A DNA stretch of 50,223 bases from Actinobacteria bacterium 69-20 (GCA_001897425.1 MKSW01000006.1:1-50223); one strand, 5' to 3'; shown: positions 8,675 to 18,098, counted from the first letter of the stretch. Notes: generated from the sequence alone by a model not told the origin. Numbers and translations: made by a program.

Positions 8675-10780
8675 GTGCGTTCTCGTCCACCCCTCCTGAT
8701 CGTCCTTTCCGTGGCAACTGTGGTGGCAACTGTGGCCGCGATGCTCGACATGACGTGCACCGCGGTTGCCGCCGGGCCGCTGGCACCTCGCACCACGGCC
8801 GTCAGGCCCGTCGAGGCGGCGACGCCGTTGGACCGCTTGGTCCCCACCGCTGATGCGCTGGCCGCGGTCGGCGGGGCGCTGCCCGCCGATCCGGTCGCAG
8901 CCGCCGAGTCGCTTGTCGGCACGATCTTCGGCAAGAACGATGAAGCGGCCGTCGCCGCGACCGGGGAGTTGTTGCGGCGCGCTGGACTCCCGCTGGTCAG
9001 CGCCGCCGGCCCGGTCGTCGCGTTGCCAGCCGGCATCACGATCGTCAGCGATCCGATCGATGTCGAGTTGCTCCCGACGCTGACCCGGTCGGTGCGCGAC
9101 CACACCGAATACACCCCGCAGCAACTGGCCGACACGCTGCAGTACCTCGGGGTCACCAGCAAACCGCTGCCCGCAAAGGTCGTCATAGGAATGTTGGCCG
9201 CCTGGGGCAAGGATCGAGGTGCGCCAGCCGAGTCGGTGTTCGCCGGGGCGTCCGTACGGGCGCTGGCCCGGGCTCGCGGCCAACTCCTCGTGCCTTCCGA
9301 GCTGCTCGATGAGCCCACATTGGCGGCCCTGGCGAAAGATCCGGCGTCGCTCACGCAGCAACAACTCTCGATGCTCTCGGCACCGGGGCGGCTGTCCGGC
9401 CTGGACCCGTTGCAATTCCTGCTGACCGTGGCGCACGCCTCCGGCGCAGACGCGGCGAAGGCGATCGCCGCGCCCGGACCGGCCCCCGCACCGGGGCTGC
9501 GGCGCCCGGCCGCGGGCGGCACCGACTGCCAGTCGCTGAAGGATTCGCCGGACGAGGGCAAGGCGGTGGCCAAGAAGATCCTGCAGGAAGACCTCAAGGC
9601 GGGCGCCGAGATGGTCAAGGAGGGCGCCGGGGAAGTCTTCGAGGAGGGTTTCAGCACCTACGACAAGGGAACCGACGTGGTCACCACCACCATGTTGCTG
9701 ATGGGTGCCACCATCGACCTTGTCGCCTCGCCGCCGGCCACTCACTTCCGTCACGAAAGCGGGGACCGGTCGAAGGATGTGCTCTTCGTCGCCAACGCCG
9801 GGTTCAACGGTCCCATAGCCGGGCGCCAACTGGCCTGCTGGGGCTTGGCCGGGGTGGATGTGCCGCCGAACGGTCCGCTCAACGGGTTCCGGGTGCGCTG
9901 GGAGGTCTTCGGCAGCCTGCCGGTGCTGCAGACCGAACGCGAGGACAGCGACAAGCTGTTGCACGGCGAACCCACCCACGACGGCGTGTCGACCCTGTGG
10001 ATGTACCCGCGAACCGAGACGCACCCGCCGGGACCCGGCGCGTCGGTGCCGGAACAGACGGTCAGCGAGATCGTGGTCGCCTCGCTGGACAAGGACGACT
10101 TCCCGTTCAAGGTCACCGATCTGATGGGGATGACGAACCCGGAGTCGGCGGCACTCGGCAAGGCGTGGGACATCGCGGTCGCCTGGATCCAGAAGGTGGG
10201 GCTGCCCAGCAAGCGGCTGCGCTATCCGGTCGCCTTCCATGTCAACAGCCCCTACGTGATGACCTCGCACACCACCATGCTCGTCCCGGGTTTCGCCAGC
10301 GTCGTGTTCGACGCCGACCTTTACTCGTGCACCGGCCCGGCGGGACCGTGGAAGGGCGGCGTGACGCTATCCGGCGATGCGCAGGCCCTCCTGATCGCCG
10401 CGGGGAAACTTGCCGGCGCGGACACCAGCAAGACGTCCGGCTCGGTGACGTTCCCGCTGAACTTCACGCTGAACCCGAAGAGCAGTTCCGCACAACGGGT
10501 CGCATTCGGCGACAAGCTGGGCCTCGTCATCGATCTCGACCCGGACGCGATCCAGACCAACGAGAACCCGCAGTCGCTGAACGACACCTGGGATCGGCTC
10601 GGCAACCGGGCGATCGTCGGCGACGCGTCGTACACCTCCGGCGGCATCGACCTGCGCACGCTGTCGGACAGTTCGGCGGGAGCGCTGTTCCAGGGCGCGG
10701 AGTTCCAGGTGGTCGGTGTGATGCGGGACAGCCGCTGCCCGGGCGCCTCGTACTGGGACGACAGGTTCGACAATGAGTGA
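8675..10780 (+). CDS. Large exported protein of unknown function
   Basis: Not recognised. Seen: about 701 aa with an N-terminal signal peptide (PPLLIVLSVATVVATVAAM). An Ala-rich helical region follows (about 45-270), with one Cys at TDCQSL and later Cys in RQLACWGLAGV, LYSCTGPAG and DSRCPGAS. A short charged helix (EDLKAGAEMVKEGAGEVFEEGF) precedes a hydrophobic stretch (VVTTTMLLMGATIDLVA). The C-terminal 350 residues look like beta-rich globular sequence (FRVRWEVFGSLPV, YVMTSHTTMLVPGFASVVFDADLYSC). The stop overlaps the next start within ATGAGTGA, so it is coupled to the lipoprotein. GTG 8675 has AAGGAG 6 nt upstream; GTG 8660 is less likely. Probably an extracellular or cell-wall protein. 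Confidence 0.75.
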   Translation: MRSRPPLLIVLSVATVVATVAAMLDMTCTAVAAGPLAPRTTAVRPVEAATPLDRLVPTADALAAVGGALPADPVAAAESLVGTIFGKNDEAAVAATGELLRRAGLPLVSAAGPVVALPAGITIVSDPIDVELLPTLTRSVRDHTEYTPQQLADTLQYLGVTSKPLPAKVVIGMLAAWGKDRGAPAESVFAGASVRALARARGQLLVPSELLDEPTLAALAKDPASLTQQQLSMLSAPGRLSGLDPLQFLLTVAHASGADAAKAIAAPGPAPAPGLRRPAAGGTDCQSLKDSPDEGKAVAKKILQEDLKAGAEMVKEGAGEVFEEGFSTYDKGTDVVTTTMLLMGATIDLVASPPATHFRHESGDRSKDVLFVANAGFNGPIAGRQLACWGLAGVDVPPNGPLNGFRVRWEVFGSLPVLQTEREDSDKLLHGEPTHDGVSTLWMYPRTETHPPGPGASVPEQTVSEIVVASLDKDDFPFKVTDLMGMTNPESAALGKAWDIAVAWIQKVGLPSKRLRYPVAFHVNSPYVMTSHTTMLVPGFASVVFDADLYSCTGPAGPWKGGVTLSGDAQALLIAAGKLAGADTSKTSGSVTFPLNFTLNPKSSSAQRVAFGDKLGLVIDLDPDAIQTNENPQSLNDTWDRLGNRAIVGDASYTSGGIDLRTLSDSSAGALFQGAEFQVVGVMRDSRCPGASYWDDRFDNE

Positions 10781-11861
10781 GGCACGAGTGGCCAGGCTCC
10801 GGGTTCCGGCACGCGGTGAGCGCTTCAGGCTCTGCTGCACGGGCAGTTTTGGTGGCCCGGGCGGTTTCGTGGTGGCGCTGGTCGCGGCCGTGGTGCTGCT
10901 CGCCGGGTGTACGCACCATCGGACTTCCGGCGATGCGACGGTCAGCTCCGGGACGGCCGGGGGACCTTCGCCCGCAGCCGGCGCTCCCGCGACCGCGGGA
11001 CCGGGGGGCAGCGCTGCCGGCCCGGCCGTCGTCACCGCCGTGGTCGGTGGCGTCACCACTGCGATCACCCTGCCGCCGAACTCCGAGCCGCTGGGCGCGG
11101 TTCCGACGCACCAGCCCGGTCCGGCCGATGCGGCCCTGGCGGCAGTTCTGCCCGGCGCATACGGGTTGGACAGCCTCGGGGCCAGCGTGCACGGTGCGAC
11201 GATCAGCCTGGCCGCCCAGGGCAGCTGCGGGTTCGTGCGCGATGTCATCGGCTCCGGGCAGTGGGCACTGACGCCGGTGGTCACACCGCATGACGGGGCG
11301 AAGGTGTATCTGGACGTGCTGACCCGCGGCGATCGGAGGGCGCTGCTCACGCTGACCGAGTCGGCCAACCTGTGCACCGGTCGGATCTTGACCGAGACCA
11401 GCCTCCCGCTGACCGCGACGGGCAGCGTGACCGCATCGGGACAGCCGCGGGCGATCACCATGTACTGCCTCGAGCAGGAGGGCGCCGACAGCCCCACCCG
11501 CGATATGGCGGTCTTCTACCGGACCGCGGACGCCGCCCTGGTCATAATGGCAACGGTGCCGGAGGCGCTCGGCGCCCACTCCGTCGATCCCGACGAACCG
11601 GCGGGGGTGATCCAGTTCGACCCACATGCGGACCCGCTGGTGCACGCGGCGAAGGCGATGAAAATGTTCTTCGACCCGACAGGGATCACCCAGGACGCGA
11701 TGTTGCCGGGGGTCAGCGAGGAGCAAGCTTGGTTCCAGGGGGACGGGGCCACGGTGACGGTCACGTCGCTGAAGCCTTTCGCCGGGACACTCGACGCGCC
11801 GGTGCTGCAGCGGTCCTCTGGCGGGGGATCCGCGCGCGTCTCTGCGGGCTTCAGCTGCTGA
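10773..11861 (+). CDS. Lipoprotein of unknown function
   Basis: Seen: 362 aa. A hydrophobic signal (FVVALVAAVVLLAGC) ends in a clear lipobox cysteine at about residue 46, followed by a Gly/Ser/Ala/Pro linker and a globular domain with a few Cys residues (QGSCGFVRDVIGSG, ESANLCTGRIL, TMYCLEQEGAD, and a terminal FSC). The 40-residue leader before the signal is long for a lipoprotein, so a later start is possible, although ATG 10773 overlaps the upstream stop and coupling favours it. No family recognised. Co-transcription with the large exported protein suggests the two work together at the cell surface, with this one as membrane anchor. Confidence 0.75.
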   Translation: MSEARVARLRVPARGERFRLCCTGSFGGPGGFVVALVAAVVLLAGCTHHRTSGDATVSSGTAGGPSPAAGAPATAGPGGSAAGPAVVTAVVGGVTTAITLPPNSEPLGAVPTHQPGPADAALAAVLPGAYGLDSLGASVHGATISLAAQGSCGFVRDVIGSGQWALTPVVTPHDGAKVYLDVLTRGDRRALLTLTESANLCTGRILTETSLPLTATGSVTASGQPRAITMYCLEQEGADSPTRDMAVFYRTADAALVIMATVPEALGAHSVDPDEPAGVIQFDPHADPLVHAAKAMKMFFDPTGITQDAMLPGVSEEQAWFQGDGATVTVTSLKPFAGTLDAPVLQRSSGGGSARVSAGFSC

Positions 11862-12002
11862 ACGCGCAGTAGGCCCGGGGGCTCGCTGGATACCGTTGGC
11901 GATCGCGGCGACGGACCGGGGGATGTCGCCGCGTCGCCGTTCGCTCGCGTTCGTGGGGACCCCGCGGGGCCGGGCGCGGCACGGGGTGGACAGGATGGGC
12001 AG

Positions 12003-12884
12003 ATGAGTCGGCGGGCGTGGGCCCTGTTCATTGCGCTGAGTGTCCTCTGGGGCGTGCCGTACCTGATGATCCGGGTGGCCGTCGCGGACTTCAATCCGGT
12101 GGTCGTGGCGTTCGGCCGCACGGCGCTCGGCGGGCTGCTGCTGCTTCCGGTGGCGCTGTACCGGCGGGAGTTGGGCGCGGTGCTGCGGCGCTGGCGACAT
12201 CTGTTGCTGTACACGGCATGTGAGATCATCGGCCCCTGGTGGCTACTGAGCTACGCGGAGACGAAGCTCGACTCATCGACATCCGGGCTGCTGGTCGCGA
12301 TGGTGCCGCTGGTGGCCGCGGTGATCCTGGTGGTGGCCGGGCACGACCGGTTCGGGCTGCGTCGATCCGCGGGGCTGGTGATCGGCTTCGGCGGGGTGGC
12401 CGTGCTGGTCGGCGCGGACCTCGATCTGCATGACGGCTGGGCCGTGGCGGCGACGATGGGCACGGTGATCGGGTACGCCTTCGGCGCGTACATGATGGGC
12501 CACCTGTTACAGGATCTGCCGCCGATCGGCGTGATTACCGGCTCGCTGCTGCTCTCCGCGATCGTCTATGCGCCGTTCGCGATCTGGTTGGCGCCCAGCG
12601 CTTTTCCCGCCGCTGCCGTGTGGTCGGTGGCCGGGCTCGCGGTCTTCTCGACGGCCCTCGGCTTCCTGTGCATGTTCGCGCTGGTGGCCGAGGCGGGCCC
12701 CAGCCGGGCAACCGTCGTCACCTACATCAACCCGGCCGTCGCGATCGTGCTGGGCGTGCTGGTGTTGTCCGAGCCGATGACGATCGGCCTGGCGATCGGC
12801 TTCCCGCTGGTGATCCTTGGTGCCTGGCTCGCAACCTCTCGGTCCAAGCCCTCGGCGCAGCCCATCGCCTCCACGGTCGCCTGA
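12003..12884 (+). CDS. EamA/DMT-family transporter
   Basis: Seen: 293 aa with about ten membrane segments in two internally similar halves (LFIALSVLWGVPYLMIRVAVADFNPVVVAFGRTALGGLLLLP; later GLAVFSTALGFLCMFALVAEAGPSRATVVTYINPAVAIVLG). Known: EamA proteins of the drug/metabolite superfamily usually export amino acids, nucleobases or toxic metabolites; substrate cannot be read from sequence. The start is uncertain between a weak purine-rich site (CAGGATGGGCAG) and a leaderless reading using CAGGAT as -10. It converges on the hydroxylase medium-subunit gene with a 29-bp gap. Confidence 0.85.
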   Translation: MSRRAWALFIALSVLWGVPYLMIRVAVADFNPVVVAFGRTALGGLLLLPVALYRRELGAVLRRWRHLLLYTACEIIGPWWLLSYAETKLDSSTSGLLVAMVPLVAAVILVVAGHDRFGLRRSAGLVIGFGGVAVLVGADLDLHDGWAVAATMGTVIGYAFGAYMMGHLLQDLPPIGVITGSLLLSAIVYAPFAIWLAPSAFPAAAVWSVAGLAVFSTALGFLCMFALVAEAGPSRATVVTYINPAVAIVLGVLVLSEPMTIGLAIGFPLVILGAWLATSRSKPSAQPIASTVA

Positions 12885-12913
12885 CTGCTCCCCACGATCA
12901 CGCCTGTGGCAGA

Positions 12914-13729
12914 TCAGCGGGAGTGGGCACGCTGCAGGGCGCGATAGGTGAGCACCCGCGCGAGGTGGCGGCGGTAGTCGGCGTGGGCGCGCTGGTCCGA
13001 GACAGGCGCCGTACCTTCCGCGGCGAGTTCGGCGGCGCCCGCGAAGTCGCCGCCGGCGGCGAGCACGTCCTCCGCGGCGACGGCCCGTAGCGGGGTCGCC
13101 CCCATGCCGGCCAGCGCGATACGGGTGCCGGCCACCGCCACCGCCACGATCGGCCAACCGGCGGAACGCTCGGAAAACCTGTCGTACCAGCACTTCTCGG
13201 CACCGGTTACCGGGATCCGCACCTCGGTGAGGATCTCGTCGGCGGCCAGGGCGGTGGTGTAGTAGTCGATGAAGAAGTCCGCTGCCGCGACCGTCCGGGT
13301 TCCGTGCGGTCCGGAGATGACGATGGTTCCGTCCAGGGCCAGGATCGCGGTGGGCAGGTCTCCGGCGGGGTCGGCGTGGGCGAGCGCGCCGCCGAGGGTG
13401 CCCCGATACCGGACCTGCGCATCGCCCACCCGGCGCGCAGCCCGCGCGATCAGCGGCACCGACTGGCGGATCACGTCGGAAAGGGCGAGGTCCGCGTATC
13501 GCGTCCCGCCGCCGATCGCCACGGTTTCGCCGTCGCGACGGACGAAGCGCAGCTCGTCGAGATCGCTGATGTCGACGAGCATCTCGGGCGCCGCCAGCCG
13601 GAGCTTCATCATGGGCAGCAGGGACTGCCCGCCGGCCAAGAGCCTCGCCCGGTCGCCATGGTCGTGGAGCACGTCCAGCGCCTGGGCGACCGACGCCGCG
13701 CGCACATAGTCGAATGGGGCCGGGATCAC
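12914..13729 (-). CDS. Molybdenum hydroxylase, FAD-binding medium subunit (CoxM/XDH type)
   Basis: Seen: 271 aa. FAD-binding motifs AGGQSLLPMMKLRLAAPEMLVDI and then GGALAHADPAGDLPTAILALDG are typical of CoxM. A C-terminal CO_deh_flav_C part follows (FSERSAGWPIVAVAVAGTRIALAGMGATPLRAV). Known: this subunit passes electrons between the [2Fe-2S] small subunit and an acceptor through FAD. It starts at GTG 13729, 3 bp after the large-subunit stop, in one operon. No small [2Fe-2S] subunit follows; the next gene converges from the other strand. Confidence 0.9.
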   Translation of the reverse strand: MIPAPFDYVRAASVAQALDVLHDHGDRARLLAGGQSLLPMMKLRLAAPEMLVDISDLDELRFVRRDGETVAIGGGTRYADLALSDVIRQSVPLIARAARRVGDAQVRYRGTLGGALAHADPAGDLPTAILALDGTIVISGPHGTRTVAAADFFIDYYTTALAADEILTEVRIPVTGAEKCWYDRFSERSAGWPIVAVAVAGTRIALAGMGATPLRAVAAEDVLAAGGDFAGAAELAAEGTAPVSDQRAHADYRRHLARVLTYRALQRAHSR

Positions 13730-13732
13730 GCC

Positions 13733-16126
13733 CTAATCCGTCTCGCGGATCGCGCGCCAGACGCGCTGCGGGGTAAGCGGCATGTCGATATGCCGCACGC
13801 CCAGGTACGAGACCGCGTCGATCACCGCGTTCTGCACCGCTGGCGTGGCGCCGATGGTGGCCGCCTCGCCGATGCCCTTGGCGCCGAGAACGTTGTAGGG
13901 CGTGGGTGTTTCCATATCGAGCAGGTCGAAGGCGGGCAGATCGGCCGCGGTCGGAATACCGTAGTCGGCGAATGTCGCGGTGAGCGGGTTACCGTCCTCA
14001 TCGAAGGTGGCCTCCTCGTAGAGTGCCTGTGCAACGCCCTGCGCGAGCCCGCCATGGCGCTGCCCCTCGGCGAGCATCGGGTTGACGACGGTACCCGCAT
14101 CGTCGATCGACACCAGCCGCACGAGCCGCACCTTGCCGGTGGCGATGTCGACTTCGACCACGGCCAGGTGCGCGCCGAATGGAAACGTCGCTCCCTCCGC
14201 CGCGAACAGGTGCTTGGCCGAGAGCTCTTCCTCCGCAGCGAGTTCCGCGAAGGTGACGAACCGATCCGGGATGCCCGCGACCGAGACGCCGGCCCGCTCG
14301 GTGTCGATCACCAGGTCTGCGGGGTCGACCTCCCACAGCTCCCCGGCGCGCTTCTTGGCGAGTTCCGCGACGGCCAGCGCGGCCCCGTCGGCAGCGGCGC
14401 CGCCCAGTTGCAGGCTGCGCGACCCGCCGGTACCGCCCCCGCGCGGCACCAGATCGGTGTCGCCCCACACCAGGTCGATCTTCTGTACGGGGATGCCGAG
14501 CCGGTCGGCGACGATCATGGCGAAGGCCGTCGCGTGCCCCTGCCCGTGCGGCGACACGCCGGTGAAAACCGTTGCACTGCCGTCGGAGTGGACCTGTACG
14601 GTGGCATTCTCCTTGCCGCTGCCGGTGATCTCGACATAGGTGGACAGGCCGATCCCGAGCTGGACGTCCTCGCGGCGCCGCCGGCGCGAGGCCTGCTCGG
14701 CTCGCAGCGCCAGGTAGTTCGCCGCCGCCAGCACGCGGTCGAGGGCCGCCGGGTAGTCGCCCGAGTCGTACACCGCACCCGTGAGCGAGGTGAACGGAGA
14801 TGTGAAGCGCGGCAACAGATTCCGGCGGCGCAGCGCGGCTGGGTCCATGCCGATCTCGGCGGCGAACAGGTCCACGGCACGCTCCAGCGCGGCGGTGGCC
14901 TCCGGTCGCCCGGCCCCGCGGAATGCGCCGACCGGGGTGGTCGTGGTGAGCACGCACCGGGTGGAGACTTCGCAGCGGTCGAACGCGTACACGCCGGGCG
15001 CCATCAGCGCCGTGCCGTGCGGCGTCTCGAGGGCGAGGCGCGGGTAGGCGCCGGCGTCCTGGGTGACATCCAGCCGGTAGGCGATCATTCGCCCGTCGCG
15101 CGTCCCGCCGATGCTCACCGTCTGGTACTGCGCCCGTCCGTGCGGCATCACCGTCAGATTCTCGCTGCGTGTCTCCGACCAGCGCACCGGACGCCCGAGA
15201 ACCCTTGCGGCGGCGGCGATCACGATGTGGTCGGGCTCGGCGCCGAACTTGGCGCCGAAGGCGCCGCCGACGTCCGGCGTGATCACGTGGACCCGGTCCG
15301 CGTCGATCCCGAAGGCGTCGACCACGTTCTTCTTGACCGTCTGCGCGCCCTGGTTCGGCAGCCACAGCGTCAGCCGGAGGTCATCATCGACGGCGGAGTT
15401 CGGCCCGGAACCCCCGCCACCGAGCGGGTTCTCGGAGCGATCCGGGGGTGTCGTGGTGGCGACGCCTTCGCCGTCATACTCGCTGTTTCTCGGTAGCCAG
15501 ACGGCCGCGGCGGCGCGCCCCTCCATCGGCGCCGGTGCCACGCGGTTGTTGACGATCTGCTGCGTCACCACCACCTCGCAGCCGTCGAAGAGCGCCGGGT
15601 CGGGGGCCGTTTCCTGCGCGGAGGCGATATTGGTGCCGGCGTCGGGGAAGAGCACAACCCCGCCGCGGAGTGCTGCCGAGACATCGACCACCGCGGGGAG
15701 CGGCCGGTAGTCGACGGCGACCAACTCGGCGGCGTCGACGGCCTGCGCCTCGGTGTCCGCGAGCACCACCGCGACGGCCTGGCCGACATAGCGAACCACG
15801 CCCTCGGCGAGATACGGCTCGACCATGGGGGCGCCGAATTGTGGCGTGGCGGGGGGGATGTCGAGGTCCGACGCGGTCAGTACGGCCACGACGCCCTGCG
15901 ATGCGGCCGCGGCGGACGTGTCGATGGTGGTGAAGGTCGCGTGCGCCATCGGTGAGCGCACGAACACGGCGTGCGCGGTGCCGGCCAGGCGACGGTCGTC
16001 CAGGTCGGCGGTGAAAACGCTCGCGCCGGTCAGCAACCGCGGGTCCTCGATCCGAGAGACGCGGGTGCCGAGGATGCTTGTCGATCGCGTGGTGGTCACG
16101 GGGTCGACGGTAACCGGCCGCGCCAC
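13733..16126 (-). CDS. Molybdenum hydroxylase large subunit, form II (CoxL/XDH type)
   Basis: Seen: 797 aa. It contains [62 protein letters not shown] and GTGGSRSLQ, and ends with [16 protein letters not shown]. Known: this is the molybdopterin subunit of the xanthine dehydrogenase/CODH family. True form I CO dehydrogenases carry AYRCSFR; here the loop reads AFRGAGR, so it is form II and should not be called CO dehydrogenase. Substrate unknown (purine, aldehyde or N-heterocycle). Odd: an insertion of about 30 residues (about residues 212-245, SEYDGEGV...[11 protein letters not shown]) interrupts the usual region before LWLPNQGAQ and contains a motif core at 15472-15482. Start GTG 16126; GTG 16099 is also possible. 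Confidence 0.88.
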   Translation of the reverse strand: MARPVTVDPVTTTRSTSILGTRVSRIEDPRLLTGASVFTADLDDRRLAGTAHAVFVRSPMAHATFTTIDTSAAAASQGVVAVLTASDLDIPPATPQFGAPMVEPYLAEGVVRYVGQAVAVVLADTEAQAVDAAELVAVDYRPLPAVVDVSAALRGGVVLFPDAGTNIASAQETAPDPALFDGCEVVVTQQIVNNRVAPAPMEGRAAAAVWLPRNSEYDGEGVATTTPPDRSENPLGGGGSGPNSAVDDDLRLTLWLPNQGAQTVKKNVVDAFGIDADRVHVITPDVGGAFGAKFGAEPDHIVIAAAARVLGRPVRWSETRSENLTVMPHGRAQYQTVSIGGTRDGRMIAYRLDVTQDAGAYPRLALETPHGTALMAPGVYAFDRCEVSTRCVLTTTTPVGAFRGAGRPEATAALERAVDLFAAEIGMDPAALRRRNLLPRFTSPFTSLTGAVYDSGDYPAALDRVLAAANYLALRAEQASRRRRREDVQLGIGLSTYVEITGSGKENATVQVHSDGSATVFTGVSPHGQGHATAFAMIVADRLGIPVQKIDLVWGDTDLVPRGGGTGGSRSLQLGGAAADGAALAVAELAKKRAGELWEVDPADLVIDTERAGVSVAGIPDRFVTFAELAAEEELSAKHLFAAEGATFPFGAHLAVVEVDIATGKVRLVRLVSIDDAGTVVNPMLAEGQRHGGLAQGVAQALYEEATFDEDGNPLTATFADYGIPTAADLPAFDLLDMETPTPYNVLGAKGIGEAATIGATPAVQNAVIDAVSYLGVRHIDMPLTPQRVWRAIRETD
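15472..15482 (+). repeat. Dispersed motif core inside a coding insertion
   Basis: CGTCATACTCG lies within the unusual insertion of the large-subunit gene. Only the 11-base right half of the consensus is present. Confidence 0.5.
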
Positions 16127-16174
16127 TCGCCGCCGAATCGGTCCGGCTACGCGTCGGCCCTGCGCGCGACGCTG

Positions 16175-16864
16175 CTACGGCCGCGGCGTTCGATGCGCCG
16201 TCTCGGCACGCGGACGGTTCGGGCGAGGCGTGACACCCCGGACGCGCTTCGCCCGCTGCGCCAGGACGGACAGGGAACTGAGGCTGCCCGCCTCATGCGC
16301 GGCGCCGGGCGAGAGCTCCGCGTCGCGCAACAATTGGGAGACTAAGGTCTGCGCCGAATCGAGCGTGTCGGTGACGGTTTCCAGGGCCCGCTCATGCTTA
16401 CCCGCCTCGAGCGACCACTTCGCGGCCGACAGCCCCTGCACGATGGAGTCGTTGATCTCCACAGCCTGCCGATGCCAGTGTGCCGCCGCGTCGAGCTTCG
16501 CGCGCTCCGCCTCGGACGTGCGCAGCCGGTCGGCGGCGCGGCCCACCAGCACGCCGAGCAGTAGCATCGGCAGTGCCCGGGTGACCCATCCGAGCAGGCT
16601 TAGGTCGATGTGCTCGGTGACGGCCCAGATGACCATGAGCCCGACGGCGATCAGCCCGCCGGCGAGCCCGGCGACGAGCCCGAAGGTCACCGCCAGCAGC
16701 GCGATCGGCAACTCGAAGAACAGCATCGTCGCGTCCGCCGGCGTTCCGGTCGTCATCCGCAACGCGAAGACCCCGGCATACAGCAACGCGGCAACCGCGA
16801 TGCTCGCCGCGGGCCAGCGGTGGAACCACGGCTGACCTGCGCGGTCCCGGAGGAGCAGATTCAC
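16175..16864 (-). CDS. Membrane protein with degenerate histidine-kinase dimerisation helix
   Basis: Seen: 229 aa with about four hydrophobic segments (about 20-110), then a charged helix AADRLRTSEAERAKLDAAAHWHRQAVEINDSIVQGLSAAKW (split here only by description: about 105-150). The protein ends without an HATPase domain. The helix resembles HisKA_3, but where kinases have His-Asp this one has Asn-Asp (EIND), so the phospho-acceptor is missing. Known: HisKA_3 kinases dimerise through this helix. Inference: a pseudokinase or dimerisation partner for another sensor, not an active kinase. The C-terminal tail (VRGVTPRPNRPRAETAHRTPRP) is basic and looks disordered. Start GTG 16864. It lies 48 bp before the hydroxylase large subunit on the same strand, perhaps in the same transcript. 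Confidence 0.7.
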   Translation of the reverse strand: MNLLLRDRAGQPWFHRWPAASIAVAALLYAGVFALRMTTGTPADATMLFFELPIALLAVTFGLVAGLAGGLIAVGLMVIWAVTEHIDLSLLGWVTRALPMLLLGVLVGRAADRLRTSEAERAKLDAAAHWHRQAVEINDSIVQGLSAAKWSLEAGKHERALETVTDTLDSAQTLVSQLLRDAELSPGAAHEAGSLSSLSVLAQRAKRVRGVTPRPNRPRAETAHRTPRP

Positions 16865-16985
16865 GACGTAAGCCTGCCATGGCCGAGCGCGGTGCTGTTC
16901 GAGGCTGATGACCCCATTCGCGCAGACAAAGGTCCTGAAACCGGCGGAAGTGACAATATGTTCGCAAGCCGTGTCGCGCGCGCCT

Positions 16986-17058
16986 CCGGAAGATCACCAG
17001 TTCGGTCACGTCAGCGCCGGCAGGCGGCGCTCATCGGCGCCGACTGGTGATCTTCCGG
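16986..17058 (-). terminator. Long inverted repeat just past fba
   Basis: A perfect 16-bp stem (CCGGAAGATCACCAGT with its complement) encloses a 41-nt loop that can fold again through GCGCCG/CGGCGC. It begins 9 bp after the fba stop, so it probably ends or stabilises the fba transcript. The sub-sequence GGAAGATCACC recurs at 43200. Confidence 0.7.
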
Positions 17059-17066
17059 GGCGTGTC

Positions 17067-18098
17067 TTACTTCCCGGACGTGCCCGTCGACCCCAGCTCC
17101 TCGCAGGCCTCGACGATCCGCGCCGCCATACCGGCCTCGGCCAGCTTCAGGTACGCGCGCGGGTCGTAGGCCTTCTTGTTCCCGACCTCGCCGTCGATCT
17201 TGAGCACGCCGTCGTAGTTCGTGAAGAAGTGGCCGGCGATCGGCCTGGTGAACGCGTACTGCGTGTCGGTGTCGACGTTCATCTTCACCACGCCGTAGGA
17301 CACCGCCTCGGCGATCTCGGCCGCGCTGGAACCGGATCCGCCGTGGAACACCAGCCCGAACGGCTTGGCCCCGGCCGCCAGCCCCAACTTCTTGGCGACC
17401 GCGTCCTGGCCGTCCTTGAGGATCGACGGGCGCAGCTTCACGTTGCCGGGCTTGTACACGCCGTGCACATTGCCGAACGTCGCCGCGACGAGGTAATCGC
17501 CGCCCTGCGGGTCGCCCAGCGCCCCTAGGGTCTGCACGAAATCCTCCGGCGTGGTGTACATCTTGTCGCTCACGTGGCCGACGACGCCGTCCTCCTCGCC
17601 GCCGACGACGCCGATCTCGATCTCCAGGATGATCTTCGCGGCCTTCGTCTGCGGCAGCAGTTCCTGTGCGATCTCCAGGTTTTCGGCCATCGGGACCGCC
17701 GAGCCGTCCCACATGTGCGATTGGAACAGCGGGTTCTTGCCGGCCTTCACGCGCTCCGCGGAGATCGCCAGCAGCGGCCGCACGTAGCCGTCGAGCTTGT
17801 TCTTCGGGCAGTGGTCGGTGTGCAACGCGACCGTGATGCCGTATTTCGCGGCCACCACGTGCGCGAACTCGGCGAGTGCGACGGCGCCGGTCACCATGTC
17901 CTTGACTGCGGTCCCGGATGCGAACTCCGCGCCGCCAGTGGACACCTGGATGATCCCGTCGCTGCCCGCGTCGGCGAAGCCCTTGAGCGCGGCGTTGATC
18001 GTCTCCGACGACGTCACATTGATGGCCGGGTAGGCAAAACCGCCTGCCTTGGCCTTCTCGATCATGTCCTTGTACTTCTCGGGGGTGGCGATGGGCAT
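17067..18098 (-). CDS. fba: Fructose-bisphosphate aldolase, class II
   Basis: Seen: 343 aa starting MPIATPEKYKDMIEKAKAGGFAYP. Asp95 and His96 lie in HTDHCPKNK, His212 in GNVHGVYKPG and His252 in FHGGSGSS; these fit the catalytic Asp and the zinc ligands of class II enzymes. VKMNVDTDTQYAFTRP supplies the phosphate-binding end. Known: it reversibly splits fructose 1,6-bisphosphate into dihydroxyacetone phosphate and glyceraldehyde 3-phosphate in glycolysis and gluconeogenesis, and it is the sole essential aldolase in many mycobacteria. ATG 18098 has GGAGGA upstream at 18108-18103. Length matches the mycobacterial enzyme. In M. tuberculosis fba (Rv0363c) adjoins dedA (Rv0364); here they are 20 kb apart. 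Confidence 0.96.
   Translation of the reverse strand: MPIATPEKYKDMIEKAKAGGFAYPAINVTSSETINAALKGFADAGSDGIIQVSTGGAEFASGTAVKDMVTGAVALAEFAHVVAAKYGITVALHTDHCPKNKLDGYVRPLLAISAERVKAGKNPLFQSHMWDGSAVPMAENLEIAQELLPQTKAAKIILEIEIGVVGGEEDGVVGHVSDKMYTTPEDFVQTLGALGDPQGGDYLVAATFGNVHGVYKPGNVKLRPSILKDGQDAVAKKLGLAAGAKPFGLVFHGGSGSSAAEIAEAVSYGVVKMNVDTDTQYAFTRPIAGHFFTNYDGVLKIDGEVGNKKAYDPRAYLKLAEAGMAARIVEACEELGSTGTSGK

Noticed and set aside
13304-15496. A 730-codon open frame on the plus strand opposite the hydroxylase genes
   Set aside because: It is antisense to two clearly conserved proteins and its translation is Arg/Gly/Ala-rich without motifs, as expected in high-GC DNA.
13733-16126. Aerobic CO dehydrogenase (coxL form I)
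   Set aside because: The active-site loop reads AFRGAGR, not AYRCSFR, and no small subunit is present.
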